From Martelella lutilitoris (GTDB taxonomy: Bacteria; Pseudomonadota; Alphaproteobacteria; Rhizobiales; Rhizobiaceae), in NCBI RefSeq assembly GCF_016598595.1, contig NZ_CP066786.1, forward strand, positions 829,501 to 893,500: a DNA stretch of 64,000 nt, given 5' to 3'. Position numbers and translations under genes: made by a program. Under the pieces are notes generated by a model. It was not told the DNA's origin. It saw only the letters and a program-made list of their open reading frames with translations, and did not search any database. Below, in pieces: positions 18,484-27,882 of the stretch (within the stretch, counting starts at the first letter, position 1; each line of letters opens with the position of its first letter).

Positions 18484-18589
18484 CTAGAGCGGTTCCGCCT
18501 TTGGTGGAAGCGCGAATCCGCTCTATCTATTTGTTTTGACGCATTTTCGCGAGTGTCAGATGTTTCCATCTGACTGCGAAATGCTCTAG
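18484..18589. repeat. Dispersed CTAG-ended repeat, copy C
   Basis: This is the best-preserved copy. CTAGAGC at the left and GCTCTAG at the right form inverted ends, with an internal dyad TCAGATG...CATCTGA. Its right end contains the TAG stop codon of the TPR gene. Confidence 0.85.
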
Positions 18590-21462
18590 TTGCTGCCCGG
18601 CAGGCCAAGCTGGCCGCGCACAAGGGCGATGCCTTCCATACCCTTGCGGTTCCCCATTTCGGCCAGCGCCTCGAACACTTTCTGCGCGTCGAAATAGCGT
18701 CCGAGATTATAGTAGGCGTAGCCTCGGATGACCATCAGACCGGTCTCTTCCGGCGCAAGCTGGCTGCGCTGGTTGAGGATGAGCAGCGCATCCTGGTAGT
18801 GCCCGCCCTGGTAGGCGGCGATCGCGCGCTTCGTCAGGATCTGGACCTGCAGGTTGAGCTGCCGTTCCGAACTCAGCGGCTCTTCGGCGGCGGCGACGGC
18901 GGCCTTGCTGGTCAGGCCCATGCGCAGATAGGCAAGCGACTGGCCGTAGGCGGCTTCTTCGCGGTTCTTCGCCGAGCTGGAGCCGAGCGCCGTCTCGAAG
19001 GCGCGCGCGGCTTCCATCGGCCGTTCCATGTCCATCAGGCACCAGCCCTGCCTGAGCGCCGCGTCGGGCGAAAGCCCTACGGCGGACCGGCCGCTCCAGC
19101 AGCTCCCCCCGGACGAGGATGACGATGTGGTCGTTCGCCGCGTCGTCGTTGTCGCAGACGCTGCCGTGCGTGTCGTGGCTGCCGGCGTTGCGGTTGCGAC
19201 CTGCGTCCCCGCAGGCAGTTGCGTGCCGGCCGGCAGGGTCGAGATGGTGATATTGTCACCGGCAGCGTTTGCCTGATTGAGGTAATAGGTGATCTCGAAC
19301 TGTCTCAGATAGTCGCGGTTGATATAGGCCTGCTCGTCGAAGCGGTAGATCACGGTCTTGTCCGAAGGCTGACCGGTTGTGTAGAACGCGGCCTGCACCT
19401 GGGCCGCGGAGACGTTAAAACGGGTCTGCTCGGGCTCGAGCGCGGAGTTCAGCACCGTGACGGTCTGAACGCCGGTGATCGGGTCCGTCTGGATCATGGA
19501 GCGCGGTATGGTCAGCCGCTCGATCGCGCGCATGCGCGAGGCCGCGGTGCCGTCGCCGGCGATCGGCGGCGTTCCCGCTGCGGCGTTGCCGTAATAATAC
19601 TCGTAGTATTCCGGCACGTAATTGACCGGCGCGGTCTCGGCGTCCGCGCCTGCGAGCGGCTGCATGCCGGGCCCGTAGAGCGGGGCCGTCAGCGAAACGC
19701 CCGTTCCGGTCTGGCCCGGCGCGCCGGGCGCCGGAGCGGCGGCGCCGAGCGGTGTCTGCTGGCCGGTGGAAAGGTCGATTTCGGCAATGGGAACCGCTAC
19801 GGTGCGTGTCGTGCCGTCCGTTTGCTCAAGCGCCGTCAGTTCGAACACGGTCGCCATCACGTTTTCGATCGTGGTGACCGGGGCGTTCGGATCGTTCAGC
19901 CAGGCGATGCGCTCCGAATAGGGAGCCCAGATGCGCTGCATCAGGTAGACGCCGGGCTTGTAGTTCATCCTGTTGAGCATCAGGGTCACGCCATAGGCCG
20001 CCGGCTCGTAATCGGGTTCCCACGAAAGGGCAGCCTCGAACCATTGCAGGGCCGCCAGCGGATCGCCGTAGTCGTTTGAATACCAGCCGAACTGCTGTGC
20101 CGCGGTCATGCTCTTGGCCTCGGTGACGACGTCGGCCATGCGCGAGAGCACCTCCTGGCTGTAGTCCTTGCGCGGAATGCGGCCGAGCATGTTGACGACG
20201 GCGTTCAGATAGGTGTCCATCGCCTCGGCGGAGGAGTTGCGCCAGGGATACATCACCGACTCGGCTTCCTCGGCATTGTCCTGTTCGATCAGGATCAGGG
20301 CGAGGCCTTGCGAAATCTCGGCCGAATCCTCTTCCGATCGCGCCTTGCGGAACCATTCCTCCGCAGCGGACTCGCTGCCGCGCACGAGGAAGTACCAAGC
20401 CAGGAGTTCGCTATCCTTGGCATCCTGGCTGTCATTGGCAAGCTTTTCCATATGGGCGAGGTCATCGGGCGAGACCACGATCGTCTTGTCTTCTCCCGCC
20501 TGGGCGAAGCGGTCGCGCAGCAATGCGTCGCGGATTTCCTGAAACTCGCCCTTGCCGTCATCGTCCTGGCGCTCGAAGCCCAGAAGGGTCTTCATGTCGT
20601 CATAGGGCATGAAGGCCATGGCCTTCTGCATGGTGGCCAGGCGCTCTTCCGGGTTGTCGCAATTTTTCAGGATATAGGTGTAGGCATCCATGGCCCGCGA
20701 GAGCTTGTCGGTCTGGGCAAAGGCCTCGCCGACCTGCCAGAGGACGTTGATCTCCGCGCAGGTCAGAAGGCTCGGCGCCTGCGAGGCGTAATCGATGACG
20801 TCTTCCCAGTTCCCGTCCTCGGCTGCGGCGAGCAGCTTGGTCCGGGTCTCGGCAATGTGCAGGCGATTGAGGAGGTCGGCCGGCGGCGACCAGTCGGGCT
20901 CTTCGGCCCTGCGGTCCCGGATCAACTGGTGAACCTCGGCGTAGTCGCCCTTGGCGTAGGCGGCCCACATGGCGTTCAGCTGCTCGTCTTCACCGTCCTC
21001 GACTGCCAGAGGATTGGCCGGCGGCGTCCAGTTGGGGTAGAGCGAGCGCAGGCGCGAGATTTCGGCCTGCAGGCGCTGCAGGTCGCCCTGCTGGGCAAAA
21101 TAGCGAAGCGCGCTCTCATCCACCGCCGGCGTTGCCGGTTCCTGCGGCGGGGCCGTCTCGGTCTGGCCGCGCGTGATCTCGGTGACGGCGTCGCCCTGCG
21201 GCGGCTGCGCGTTGCTGGAAAGATTTCTGAGGTTTTCGGACGGCTCCTGGGCCTGCGCCTCTGGGACGGGGGTAAAGCGCGGCTCGGGCGGGGCCGCGGC
21301 GGGCGTGTCGTTTTCGACGATCTGGTCGTAGGCCTGCTGGAAGTCGTCGGCAGACTGGGCCTTGGCCCTTGTCAGGGGCAGTTCCCGGCCGGGGCCGCTC
21401 ATGCCGATTGCACCGATCAGGGCGATCGCGCCGGCGGTCAGTGCAATATAAGTCAGTCTCAT
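18586..21462 (-). CDS. Large TPR protein divergent from the cellulose operon (BcsK/BcsC-like candidate)
   Basis: This protein of about 958 residues has an N-terminal signal or anchor helix (about 1-25), a Pro/Ala-rich region and many helical TPR-like repeats (about 110-480). A central segment with a Tyr-rich patch follows, then a Thr/Ser/Arg-rich linker at about 765-800, and a C-terminal TPR block (LSPDAALRQGWCLMDMERPMEAARAFETAL). It starts 393 bases from bcsN on the opposite strand. Alphaproteobacterial cellulose loci often contain a TPR scaffold gene, so a role in cellulose assembly or export is likely but inferred from position. No BcsC outer-membrane barrel is visible. The ATG at 21462 has AAGGA upstream. 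Confidence 0.75.
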   Translation of the reverse strand: MRLTYIALTAGAIALIGAIGMSGPGRELPLTRAKAQSADDFQQAYDQIVENDTPAAAPPEPRFTPVPEAQAQEPSENLRNLSSNAQPPQGDAVTEITRGQTETAPPQEPATPAVDESALRYFAQQGDLQRLQAEISRLRSLYPNWTPPANPLAVEDGEDEQLNAMWAAYAKGDYAEVHQLIRDRRAEEPDWSPPADLLNRLHIAETRTKLLAAAEDGNWEDVIDYASQAPSLLTCAEINVLWQVGEAFAQTDKLSRAMDAYTYILKNCDNPEERLATMQKAMAFMPYDDMKTLLGFERQDDDGKGEFQEIRDALLRDRFAQAGEDKTIVVSPDDLAHMEKLANDSQDAKDSELLAWYFLVRGSESAAEEWFRKARSEEDSAEISQGLALILIEQDNAEEAESVMYPWRNSSAEAMDTYLNAVVNMLGRIPRKDYSQEVLSRMADVVTEAKSMTAAQQFGWYSNDYGDPLAALQWFEAALSWEPDYEPAAYGVTLMLNRMNYKPGVYLMQRIWAPYSERIAWLNDPNAPVTTIENVMATVFELTALEQTDGTTRTVAVPIAEIDLSTGQQTPLGAAAPAPGAPGQTGTGVSLTAPLYGPGMQPLAGADAETAPVNYVPEYYEYYYGNAAAGTPPIAGDGTAASRMRAIERLTIPRSMIQTDPITGVQTVTVLNSALEPEQTRFNVSAAQVQAAFYTTGQPSDKTVIYRFDEQAYINRDYLRQFEITYYLNQANAAGDNITISTLPAGTQLPAGTQVATATPAATTRTAASATTTTRRTTTSSSSSGGSCWSGRSAVGLSPDAALRQGWCLMDMERPMEAARAFETALGSSSAKNREEAAYGQSLAYLRMGLTSKAAVAAAEEPLSSERQLNLQVQILTKRAIAAYQGGHYQDALLILNQRSQLAPEETGLMVIRGYAYYNLGRYFDAQKVFEALAEMGNRKGMEGIALVRGQLGLPGSN

Positions 21463-21855
21463 AACATCCTTACTCCGGCCAAGCACACGGTCGCCAAGAC
21501 CCGCAACCACGCCCGTTCATCATTGCCCGCTGTTCCAAATCCTTCCCGGAACGACCGTTCTTCGCCGGTCGCGCCCGATTACGACTGCGGCAGAAAGGTC
21601 CGGCATAAAGCGTTCCCGCCGAAGAGCACAGCTTGGGACACTACAAATCCATATTGTCGTTAAGAAATATTAAAAATCGAGCCTGCTTGCCGCATTTGAG
21701 CGTGAAATGTGGATTTTCATGCGTCGGCGACCGCCAATGCTGAGGCGGTTTGTTAGTCGTTTGTTTACCTAAATCTGAAAAATATGGTTGGGAAATCCTG
21801 CGCGATGAGGTCCAGCAACCGCCTGCCTCGCGCCGAAGCCGAGGTGTGCCGTACC
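21463..21855. other. Divergent promoter region of the TPR gene and bcsN
   Basis: This 393-base gap must hold both promoters. An AT-rich stretch near 21640-21680 (GTTAAGAAATATTAAAAATC) stands out from the GC-rich surroundings. The two TTAA blocks are six bases apart, not the seven of a CtrA full site. I cannot assign a specific promoter. Confidence 0.4.
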
Positions 21856-23076
21856 ATGATGAACGCGATTGCCTATCAGATCAGGACCGGATGCCGCACG
21901 GCTCTGGCCCTCATTGGGGTAGGCTTGCTCGCGGGCTGCGCCGGAAATCTCATGCCCTATACGTCGAATGTGCGCAATCTCATGCCCGAGGAAGCGGTGG
22001 TCATGCCGCCGCCGGGCGGGCCGGCGATCATCTCCGTTCTGGAAACGCAGTATTCGAACGCCATCGACCAGCGCATCCTGTTGCGCACCGACGCGCGCAC
22101 CCCCGGCCAGAACTATATCAACGCCGTCTTCTTCGGCACCCGCAACTATTCTCCGATGAACGGCCGGTCGCTCGACTATCGCTCGGTCACCGATCTGCGC
22201 GTCGATGAGGAGATGCGCGAGGAACTGCCGGGCGTGAAGATGGTGCAGTCGCCCTATTACGTGCAGAACAATTACGGTCCGTTCGGCTATGCCTTCGGTT
22301 ACGGGCGCGGCGACGATCTTTGCATTTATGGCTGGCAGCAGATCAGGCCCGGACGCGACACGCGCGCCGCCTTCGGCCAGGCCGGCACGATCCAGATCAG
22401 GCTTCGTTTCTGCGAGAGCGGCGCCAGCGAGGACGATCTGCTCGGCATCATGTATGGCTATACCGTCAATGCGGCCGTCGAGGCTTATGGGTGGAACCCC
22501 TATGGCGAACAGGCCTCTCCGCCGCCGCTCCTTGGCGAGACAGGCGCGCCGGTCTATCCCCGCCGGGCCTATGACGACCGCGCCGAACGCGTTGCCGACA
22601 CCGAAAAGGTCCTGCCGGGCTCGACCTCCCGTCCAACGACGACGAGAACCCGCACCACCACCACGACCCGCGCGACCACGCCGGTCGCGACCGGGGACGA
22701 GATCAGCGTCGATGTCGTGCGTCTTCCTCCCGGAAGCCTGCCGTCGGGCGGTTATGTCAACGTTCCGCCGGCTCCCGGGCTTTCGCCCTCGTCCGTCACG
22801 GCGCGGCCCGGCGCATTGCCGGCAACGGGCTCTTCCTTGCCGACGCCCGGCCGCCAGACGCCTGCAGCCTCCGGGGCGCCGGCCGCCACGCCCGCGGCTT
22901 CTTCCGCGGCGACACCGGCCGCCACACGCTCCATTCCCGTGCCGGCGCGCCCGGCCGCGTCTGCCGGGTCTGCCACGCCTGCGGCCGTCACCCGCGCACC
23001 TGCGTCCGCCACGCGCTCCGTGCCGTCACCGCCCTGCCGTCTTCTGCCCGGCTCGACGACCGTGAGCTGCGAATAG
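21856..23076 (+). CDS. bcsN: Cellulose biosynthesis lipoprotein BcsN
   Basis: This protein of about 406 residues has a lipoprotein signal (lipobox LLAGC, Cys at about residue 28). A folded domain follows (about 30-220) with RNLMPEEAVVMPPPGGPAIISVL and YGWQQIRPG, features of BcsN, a component found in the bcsN-A-B operons of alphaproteobacteria. The last 180 residues are low complexity: Thr/Arg runs (TTTRTRTTTTTRATTP) and then Pro/Ala/Ser-rich sequence. BcsN is thought to be an envelope part of the cellulose machine; its exact role is unknown. Adjacent ATGs at 21856 and 21859 are both possible starts. Confidence 0.88.
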   Translation: MMNAIAYQIRTGCRTALALIGVGLLAGCAGNLMPYTSNVRNLMPEEAVVMPPPGGPAIISVLETQYSNAIDQRILLRTDARTPGQNYINAVFFGTRNYSPMNGRSLDYRSVTDLRVDEEMREELPGVKMVQSPYYVQNNYGPFGYAFGYGRGDDLCIYGWQQIRPGRDTRAAFGQAGTIQIRLRFCESGASEDDLLGIMYGYTVNAAVEAYGWNPYGEQASPPPLLGETGAPVYPRRAYDDRAERVADTEKVLPGSTSRPTTTRTRTTTTTRATTPVATGDEISVDVVRLPPGSLPSGGYVNVPPAPGLSPSSVTARPGALPATGSSLPTPGRQTPAASGAPAATPAASSAATPAATRSIPVPARPAASAGSATPAAVTRAPASATRSVPSPPCRLLPGSTTVSCE

Positions 23077-23344
23077 GCGCGCTTCGAATGCCGCACGCAC
23101 GGGCGAACAAGATTCTGTGCGGGTTGGAGCGCGGCCGGGTTGCGTGCATAGTGGCGCACAAGAAACGAAAGGGTGCCTTCAGGTGATAACTTGCACAGAC
23201 AGCTTTCATTGAGGTACGGAACCGGCTGGCCGGGCCGCGCACCGTCATTTTCCGGAAAAAAGGCGCGACGGAAAACAATTCTTAGGGTTCTTTGCCCTAG
23301 GGTGGAAAGAAGTCCATGCCAGCCTTTAGGAAGGGTGTCGCCTG

Positions 23345-25534
23345 ATGCGTAGGGCCGCAATCGTCATCGCCTGGATGATCACGTCGATCTTCGTCCTGGG
23401 TCTCGTCACCCTGCCGATCGACCTGCGCACCCAGATCGTCGTCAGCGTCGTCGCCGTCGCTGTCATGATGGTGCTCAAGCAGATGCATGCGGAGGGCAAC
23501 TGGCGGCTGATCGCGCTCGCTTTCGGCACCTCGATCGTGTTGCGCTATGTTTTCTGGCGCACCACCAGCACTCTGCCACCGATCACCGAATTGCAGAATT
23601 TCATCCCGGGCGTCCTGCTTTATTGCGCCGAAATGTTCTCGGTCTGCATGCTGGCGCTCAGCCTGTTCGTGGTCTCCTTTCCGCTGCCGGTGCGTCCGCG
23701 CTGGGGCAAGCTTGAGGGCGACCTTCCCTATGTCGATGTCTACGTGCCTTCCTACAACGAGGACGCGACGCTGCTCTCCAACACGCTGGCGGCCGCCAAG
23801 GCGATGGATTATCCGCCGGAGAAGCTGAAGGTCTACCTGCTCGATGACGGCGGTTCGGAACAGAAGCGAAATTCGAAGAACCTGGTGGAGGCAAGCCTCG
23901 CCCAGACGCGCCACCGCGAGCTCCGGCAGATCTGCGCAGAGCTCGGCGTCGGCTATATCACCCGGCCGCGCAACGAGCACGCCAAGGCCGGCAACATGAA
24001 CCACGCGCTGCAATACACCACGGGCGACCTGATCGTGGTCTTCGACGCCGACCACGCGCCGACCAATGATTTCCTGCAGGAGACGGTGGGATATTTCCTG
24101 GAGGATCCCAAGCTCTTCCTCGTCCAGACCCCGCACTTCTTCATCAACCCGGATCCGCTGGAGCGCAATCTGAGGACCTACGAGATCATGCCGAGCGAGA
24201 ACGAGATGTTCTACGGCATCATCCAGCGCGGCCTCGACAAGTGGAACGCCTCGTTCTTCTGCGGCTCGGCCGCCGTTCTGAGGCGCGAGGCGCTCAATTC
24301 CGTGAACGGCTTTTCCGGCGTCTCGATCACGGAAGACTGCGAAACCGCTGTTGAACTTCACTCCAACGGCTGGAACAGCGTCTATGTCGACCGGCCGCTG
24401 ATTGCCGGTCTGCAGCCCGCGACCTTCTCGAGCTTCATCGGCCAGCGCAGCCGCTGGGCCCAGGGCATGATGCAGATCCTGCGCTTCAAGTTCCCGATCC
24501 TGCTGCGCGGACTGACGCTGCCGCAGCGGCTTTGCTACATGTCCTCCAACCTGTTCTGGTTGTTTCCCTTCGCGCGCGCTTCGTTCATGATTGCGCCCTT
24601 GTGCTATCTGTTCTTCGGCCTGCAGATATTCGATGCGTCCGGCGGCGAGTTTCTTGCCTATACGCTCTCCTATCTGATCGTGAACATGTTGATCCAGAAC
24701 TACCTTTTCGGCCAGTTCCGGTGGCCGTGGATCTCAGAGCTCTACGAATATATCCAGACCATCCACCTGATGCCCGCCGTGGTCTCGGCCATCATCAATC
24801 CGAAGAAACCGTCCTTCAAGGTGACGGCGAAGGACGAGTCGATCGAGCAGAGCCGGCTGTCCGAAATCAGCCGGCCGTTCTTCATCATCTTTTTCATCTT
24901 CGTCGCCGCCATGGTGATGATGGCCTACAGGCTCTACGCGGAACCCTATCTCGCGGGCGTGACCTGGGTTGTTGGCGGGTGGAACTTCCTCAACCTGTTC
25001 CTGACGGCCGCGGCCCTCGGTGTGGTCTCGGAGGTCGGCGAGCGGCAGAAGGCGCGCCGGGTGAAGATGTCGCGGCGCTGCGAACTGGTGATCGGCGGCA
25101 GCGTCTATCGCGGCACCATCGAGGATGTCTCGACCGACGGCGCCGGCCTGCAGGTGCAGGTGCGCGATCTTGACAGGCTGCGCCCCGGCACGCACGCTCT
25201 CCTGCGGGTCGAGCCGCACAAGGGCGGTGATCCGGGCGAGGTGCCGGTGATGATCCGCCATGCGCGGTCTCTGGGCGAACTCGCCATGGTCGGTTGTCGC
25301 TACGCGCCGGTCTGCAGCCTGCATCATTCCATGGTCTCGGATCTGATGTTCGCCAATTCCGAGCGCTGGCAGCAGTTGCTTCAGTCGCGCAAGAACGACC
25401 CCGGAACGCTTGGCGGCACGTTCTGGTTCATCAAGATGTCGATCCGGCAGATGGGGCGCGGCCTCAGCTACTTTATCGGCAAATACCAGCCGAATACCGG
25501 CGGAGTCGTGGTCAGGGGCAAGGGCAAGAGCTGA
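23345..25534 (+). CDS. bcsA: Cellulose synthase catalytic subunit (UDP-forming)
   Basis: This 729-residue inner-membrane GT2 enzyme polymerises UDP-glucose into beta-1,4-glucan and exports the chain. The N-terminal membrane helices precede the catalytic domain, which has DVYVPSYNED, the metal-binding DAD in VFDADHAP, TED in ITEDCETA and the QxxRW-type QRSRWAQG. Further membrane helices follow. The C-terminal PilZ domain (about residues 575-680) binds c-di-GMP; the stretch KARRVKMSRRCE resembles its RxxxR arm and DVSTDGAGLQ matches the (D/N)xSxxG motif. The stop codon overlaps the bcsB start (TGATG). The downstream diguanylate cyclase could supply activating c-di-GMP. Confidence 0.97.
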   Translation: MRRAAIVIAWMITSIFVLGLVTLPIDLRTQIVVSVVAVAVMMVLKQMHAEGNWRLIALAFGTSIVLRYVFWRTTSTLPPITELQNFIPGVLLYCAEMFSVCMLALSLFVVSFPLPVRPRWGKLEGDLPYVDVYVPSYNEDATLLSNTLAAAKAMDYPPEKLKVYLLDDGGSEQKRNSKNLVEASLAQTRHRELRQICAELGVGYITRPRNEHAKAGNMNHALQYTTGDLIVVFDADHAPTNDFLQETVGYFLEDPKLFLVQTPHFFINPDPLERNLRTYEIMPSENEMFYGIIQRGLDKWNASFFCGSAAVLRREALNSVNGFSGVSITEDCETAVELHSNGWNSVYVDRPLIAGLQPATFSSFIGQRSRWAQGMMQILRFKFPILLRGLTLPQRLCYMSSNLFWLFPFARASFMIAPLCYLFFGLQIFDASGGEFLAYTLSYLIVNMLIQNYLFGQFRWPWISELYEYIQTIHLMPAVVSAIINPKKPSFKVTAKDESIEQSRLSEISRPFFIIFFIFVAAMVMMAYRLYAEPYLAGVTWVVGGWNFLNLFLTAAALGVVSEVGERQKARRVKMSRRCELVIGGSVYRGTIEDVSTDGAGLQVQVRDLDRLRPGTHALLRVEPHKGGDPGEVPVMIRHARSLGELAMVGCRYAPVCSLHHSMVSDLMFANSERWQQLLQSRKNDPGTLGGTFWFIKMSIRQMGRGLSYFIGKYQPNTGGVVVRGKGKS

Positions 25535-27876
25535 TGGGACGGATCCTGCTTTTCATTGTTTTCCTGCTTGCCGGCCCGGCGATCGCCGCGGCGCAGACCG
25601 CGCCGGGCGCCGCCGCTCCCTTCGACATGGGCTCCGACGGCTCGGGCCCGCCGCCGCAGGCGGTCGATCCCGCAACGCCGCAGCCGGCAACGGCGGCGCC
25701 CGCGACGCCGGAGACCGCCGAGCGACTGCCCTTCTTCCGCTATGTCATCCCCGCCGACGAGATGCGCATCGAGGGCGAGAATGTCGAACGGTCCTGGTCG
25801 ATGTATCTGACCGAGGAGCAGGCGCGCTCTGCGGCCAAGTTCAACATCGGCTACCAGAACTCGATCTTCGTTGCGCCCGAATTTTCGAGACTGACGATTT
25901 CCTTCAACAATGTCGAAGTGGCAAGCCCGCCGCTGTCGTCGTCCGAGCGCAAGTCCGACCTGCGCTTCGATGTGCCTGACGGCGTGCTCAAGCCCGGCTA
26001 CAACATCGTCTCCTTCAAGATCAAGCAACGCCACCGCACAGACTGCGATCTCGAATCCACCTATGATCTGTGGACGGATATCGATCCGGAACGGACCTTC
26101 CTGATGTTCGACAATCCCGATGCAGGGTTGATGTCGACCACCGACGATATCCGCGCGGTCGGCGTCGATGCGCTCGGCCGCACCCGGTTCCATATCGTCG
26201 CGCCGGGCCTCTCCGATACGATCGCCGCCGATCCGCTCCTCGAACTGGCACAGGGACTGGCGCTCCTGGCCGACATGCCGAACACCCTGTTTACCTATTC
26301 GAAGAGCGAGCCGGTGAAATTCGCCTCCGGCGTCCTGCCGGTTTATGTCGGCACGCCCGCCGAACTGCGGCCGCTGCTCGGCGACGCGCTTCCGGATATC
26401 GGCACCACCCAGTCGGCGCGCTTCGTCTCTACCAACGCGCTCGGCCAGAGCGTGCTCGTGCTGGTGGCGCCGTCCTGGCAGCGCATCGGTCCGCTGATTG
26501 ATGGCATCACCGCGCCGGCGGCGCGCTCGGCCGCCCAGAAGGATGAGGCCTATTCCACCCATTCGTGGCGCAAGCAGGACACCCAGCTCCTGACCGGTCA
26601 CCGCACGCTGACCTTCGAGCAGCTCGGCATTCCGACCCAGGAATTCTCCGGCCGCGTTTTCCGCGCCGAATTCGCCATCGGCCTGCCCGCCGATTTCTAT
26701 GCCGACGCCTATGGCGAGGCACGGCTTCTGCTTGACGCCGCCTACGGCCCGATCGTGCTGCCCGGCAGCCGCCTGCATGTCTTCGTCAACGATCAGCTCG
26801 CCGCGACATGGCCGATCAGCACGGTCAACGGCGCGGTTCTGCGCCGCACGCCGGTCCGGTTCACCATGCGCCACATGCGTCCGGGTGTGAACAAGATCGT
26901 TCTCGAGGCCGCGCTTCTTACCAAGGAGGACGCCGCATGCCTGCCTGGCCAGACCGCCGACGACACGCCGCGATTCGCCGTTTTCGACACCAGCGAATTC
27001 GAGATGCCCAATTTCGGCCGGGTGGCGCAGGTGCCCAATCTGTGGGCGACGAGCGGGACGGGCTTTCCCTATTCGCGCCACGAGGACCGCATCCCCTTAT
27101 ATATGGACAGCCTGAACGGCGACACGATGAGCGCGGCCTCGGACTTTGTCGCCAAGCTCGCCAACGCCGCTCGCCACCAGATTCCGGTCGACGTGGTGCA
27201 TTCCGTCGACGATGTCGGTGACGGCGACGCGATCTTTCTCGGCGCGATCGGCACCTTGCCGGCTCAGGCGCTGCGCGAGACCAAGGTGTCCCAGACAAGC
27301 CGGAGCGTCTGGACGCAGCAGGTCGGCGGCGAGGCCAATTACAACGAAGCGCCGGAAACCACGATCGAGGAATGGGACGAGGCGGTGACGGCCGGCTGGT
27401 ACAACTGGATCTTCGAGGTGGAAAAATACTTAAAGCGCAATTACGATCTCTCCTTCGAGACCTTGCGCTTCCTGCCGCGGCCGGACACCGATTATCTGCC
27501 GCCCAACTCGATTTCGATGATCATTGCGCAGGAACCGAGCCCCAATGACGACGGGGCGTGGACGATGATCGCGGCCCCGACCCATGAAAATCTGGAAAAC
27601 GGCATGACGGCGCTGACCAAGCGCCAGCACTGGGATGCCGTGCAGGGGCGCATAACAACCTATAACCGCAATACCGGGGTGATCGACAATATCGGTATCG
27701 GCGCGACTGTGTTCATCTTCGACACGCCGTTCTCGGTCAACAATATCCGCCTGGTGCTGACCAACTGGTTTTCGACCAACACCATGTCCTTTTCGCTGGC
27801 GCTGGTGATCGGCACCGTTCTGCTCGGCATCGCGACCAAACAGATGCTGACCCGGTTCGGCCGCTACGACGAATAG
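25534..27876 (+). CDS. bcsB: Cellulose synthase periplasmic subunit
   Basis: This 780-residue protein has a signal peptide (about 1-21) and a Pro/Ala-rich lead. The tandem carbohydrate-binding and flavodoxin-like domains of BcsB follow, then one C-terminal membrane anchor (about 755-775) that packs against BcsA. It guides the glucan through the periplasm and is required for BcsA activity. The ATG overlaps the bcsA stop by one base, giving tight coupling. In related alphaproteobacterial operons an endoglucanase gene bcsZ follows. Here the next gene, a ROK kinase, converges with only six bases between stop codons. Confidence 0.95.
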   Translation: MGRILLFIVFLLAGPAIAAAQTAPGAAAPFDMGSDGSGPPPQAVDPATPQPATAAPATPETAERLPFFRYVIPADEMRIEGENVERSWSMYLTEEQARSAAKFNIGYQNSIFVAPEFSRLTISFNNVEVASPPLSSSERKSDLRFDVPDGVLKPGYNIVSFKIKQRHRTDCDLESTYDLWTDIDPERTFLMFDNPDAGLMSTTDDIRAVGVDALGRTRFHIVAPGLSDTIAADPLLELAQGLALLADMPNTLFTYSKSEPVKFASGVLPVYVGTPAELRPLLGDALPDIGTTQSARFVSTNALGQSVLVLVAPSWQRIGPLIDGITAPAARSAAQKDEAYSTHSWRKQDTQLLTGHRTLTFEQLGIPTQEFSGRVFRAEFAIGLPADFYADAYGEARLLLDAAYGPIVLPGSRLHVFVNDQLAATWPISTVNGAVLRRTPVRFTMRHMRPGVNKIVLEAALLTKEDAACLPGQTADDTPRFAVFDTSEFEMPNFGRVAQVPNLWATSGTGFPYSRHEDRIPLYMDSLNGDTMSAASDFVAKLANAARHQIPVDVVHSVDDVGDGDAIFLGAIGTLPAQALRETKVSQTSRSVWTQQVGGEANYNEAPETTIEEWDEAVTAGWYNWIFEVEKYLKRNYDLSFETLRFLPRPDTDYLPPNSISMIIAQEPSPNDDGAWTMIAAPTHENLENGMTALTKRQHWDAVQGRITTYNRNTGVIDNIGIGATVFIFDTPFSVNNIRLVLTNWFSTNTMSFSLALVIGTVLLGIATKQMLTRFGRYDE

Positions 27877-27882
27877 GCCGGA

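Noticed and set aside
21655..21680. A CtrA binding site upstream of bcsN
   Set aside because: The two TTAA blocks are six bases apart instead of seven, and the flanks do not match; weak evidence only.
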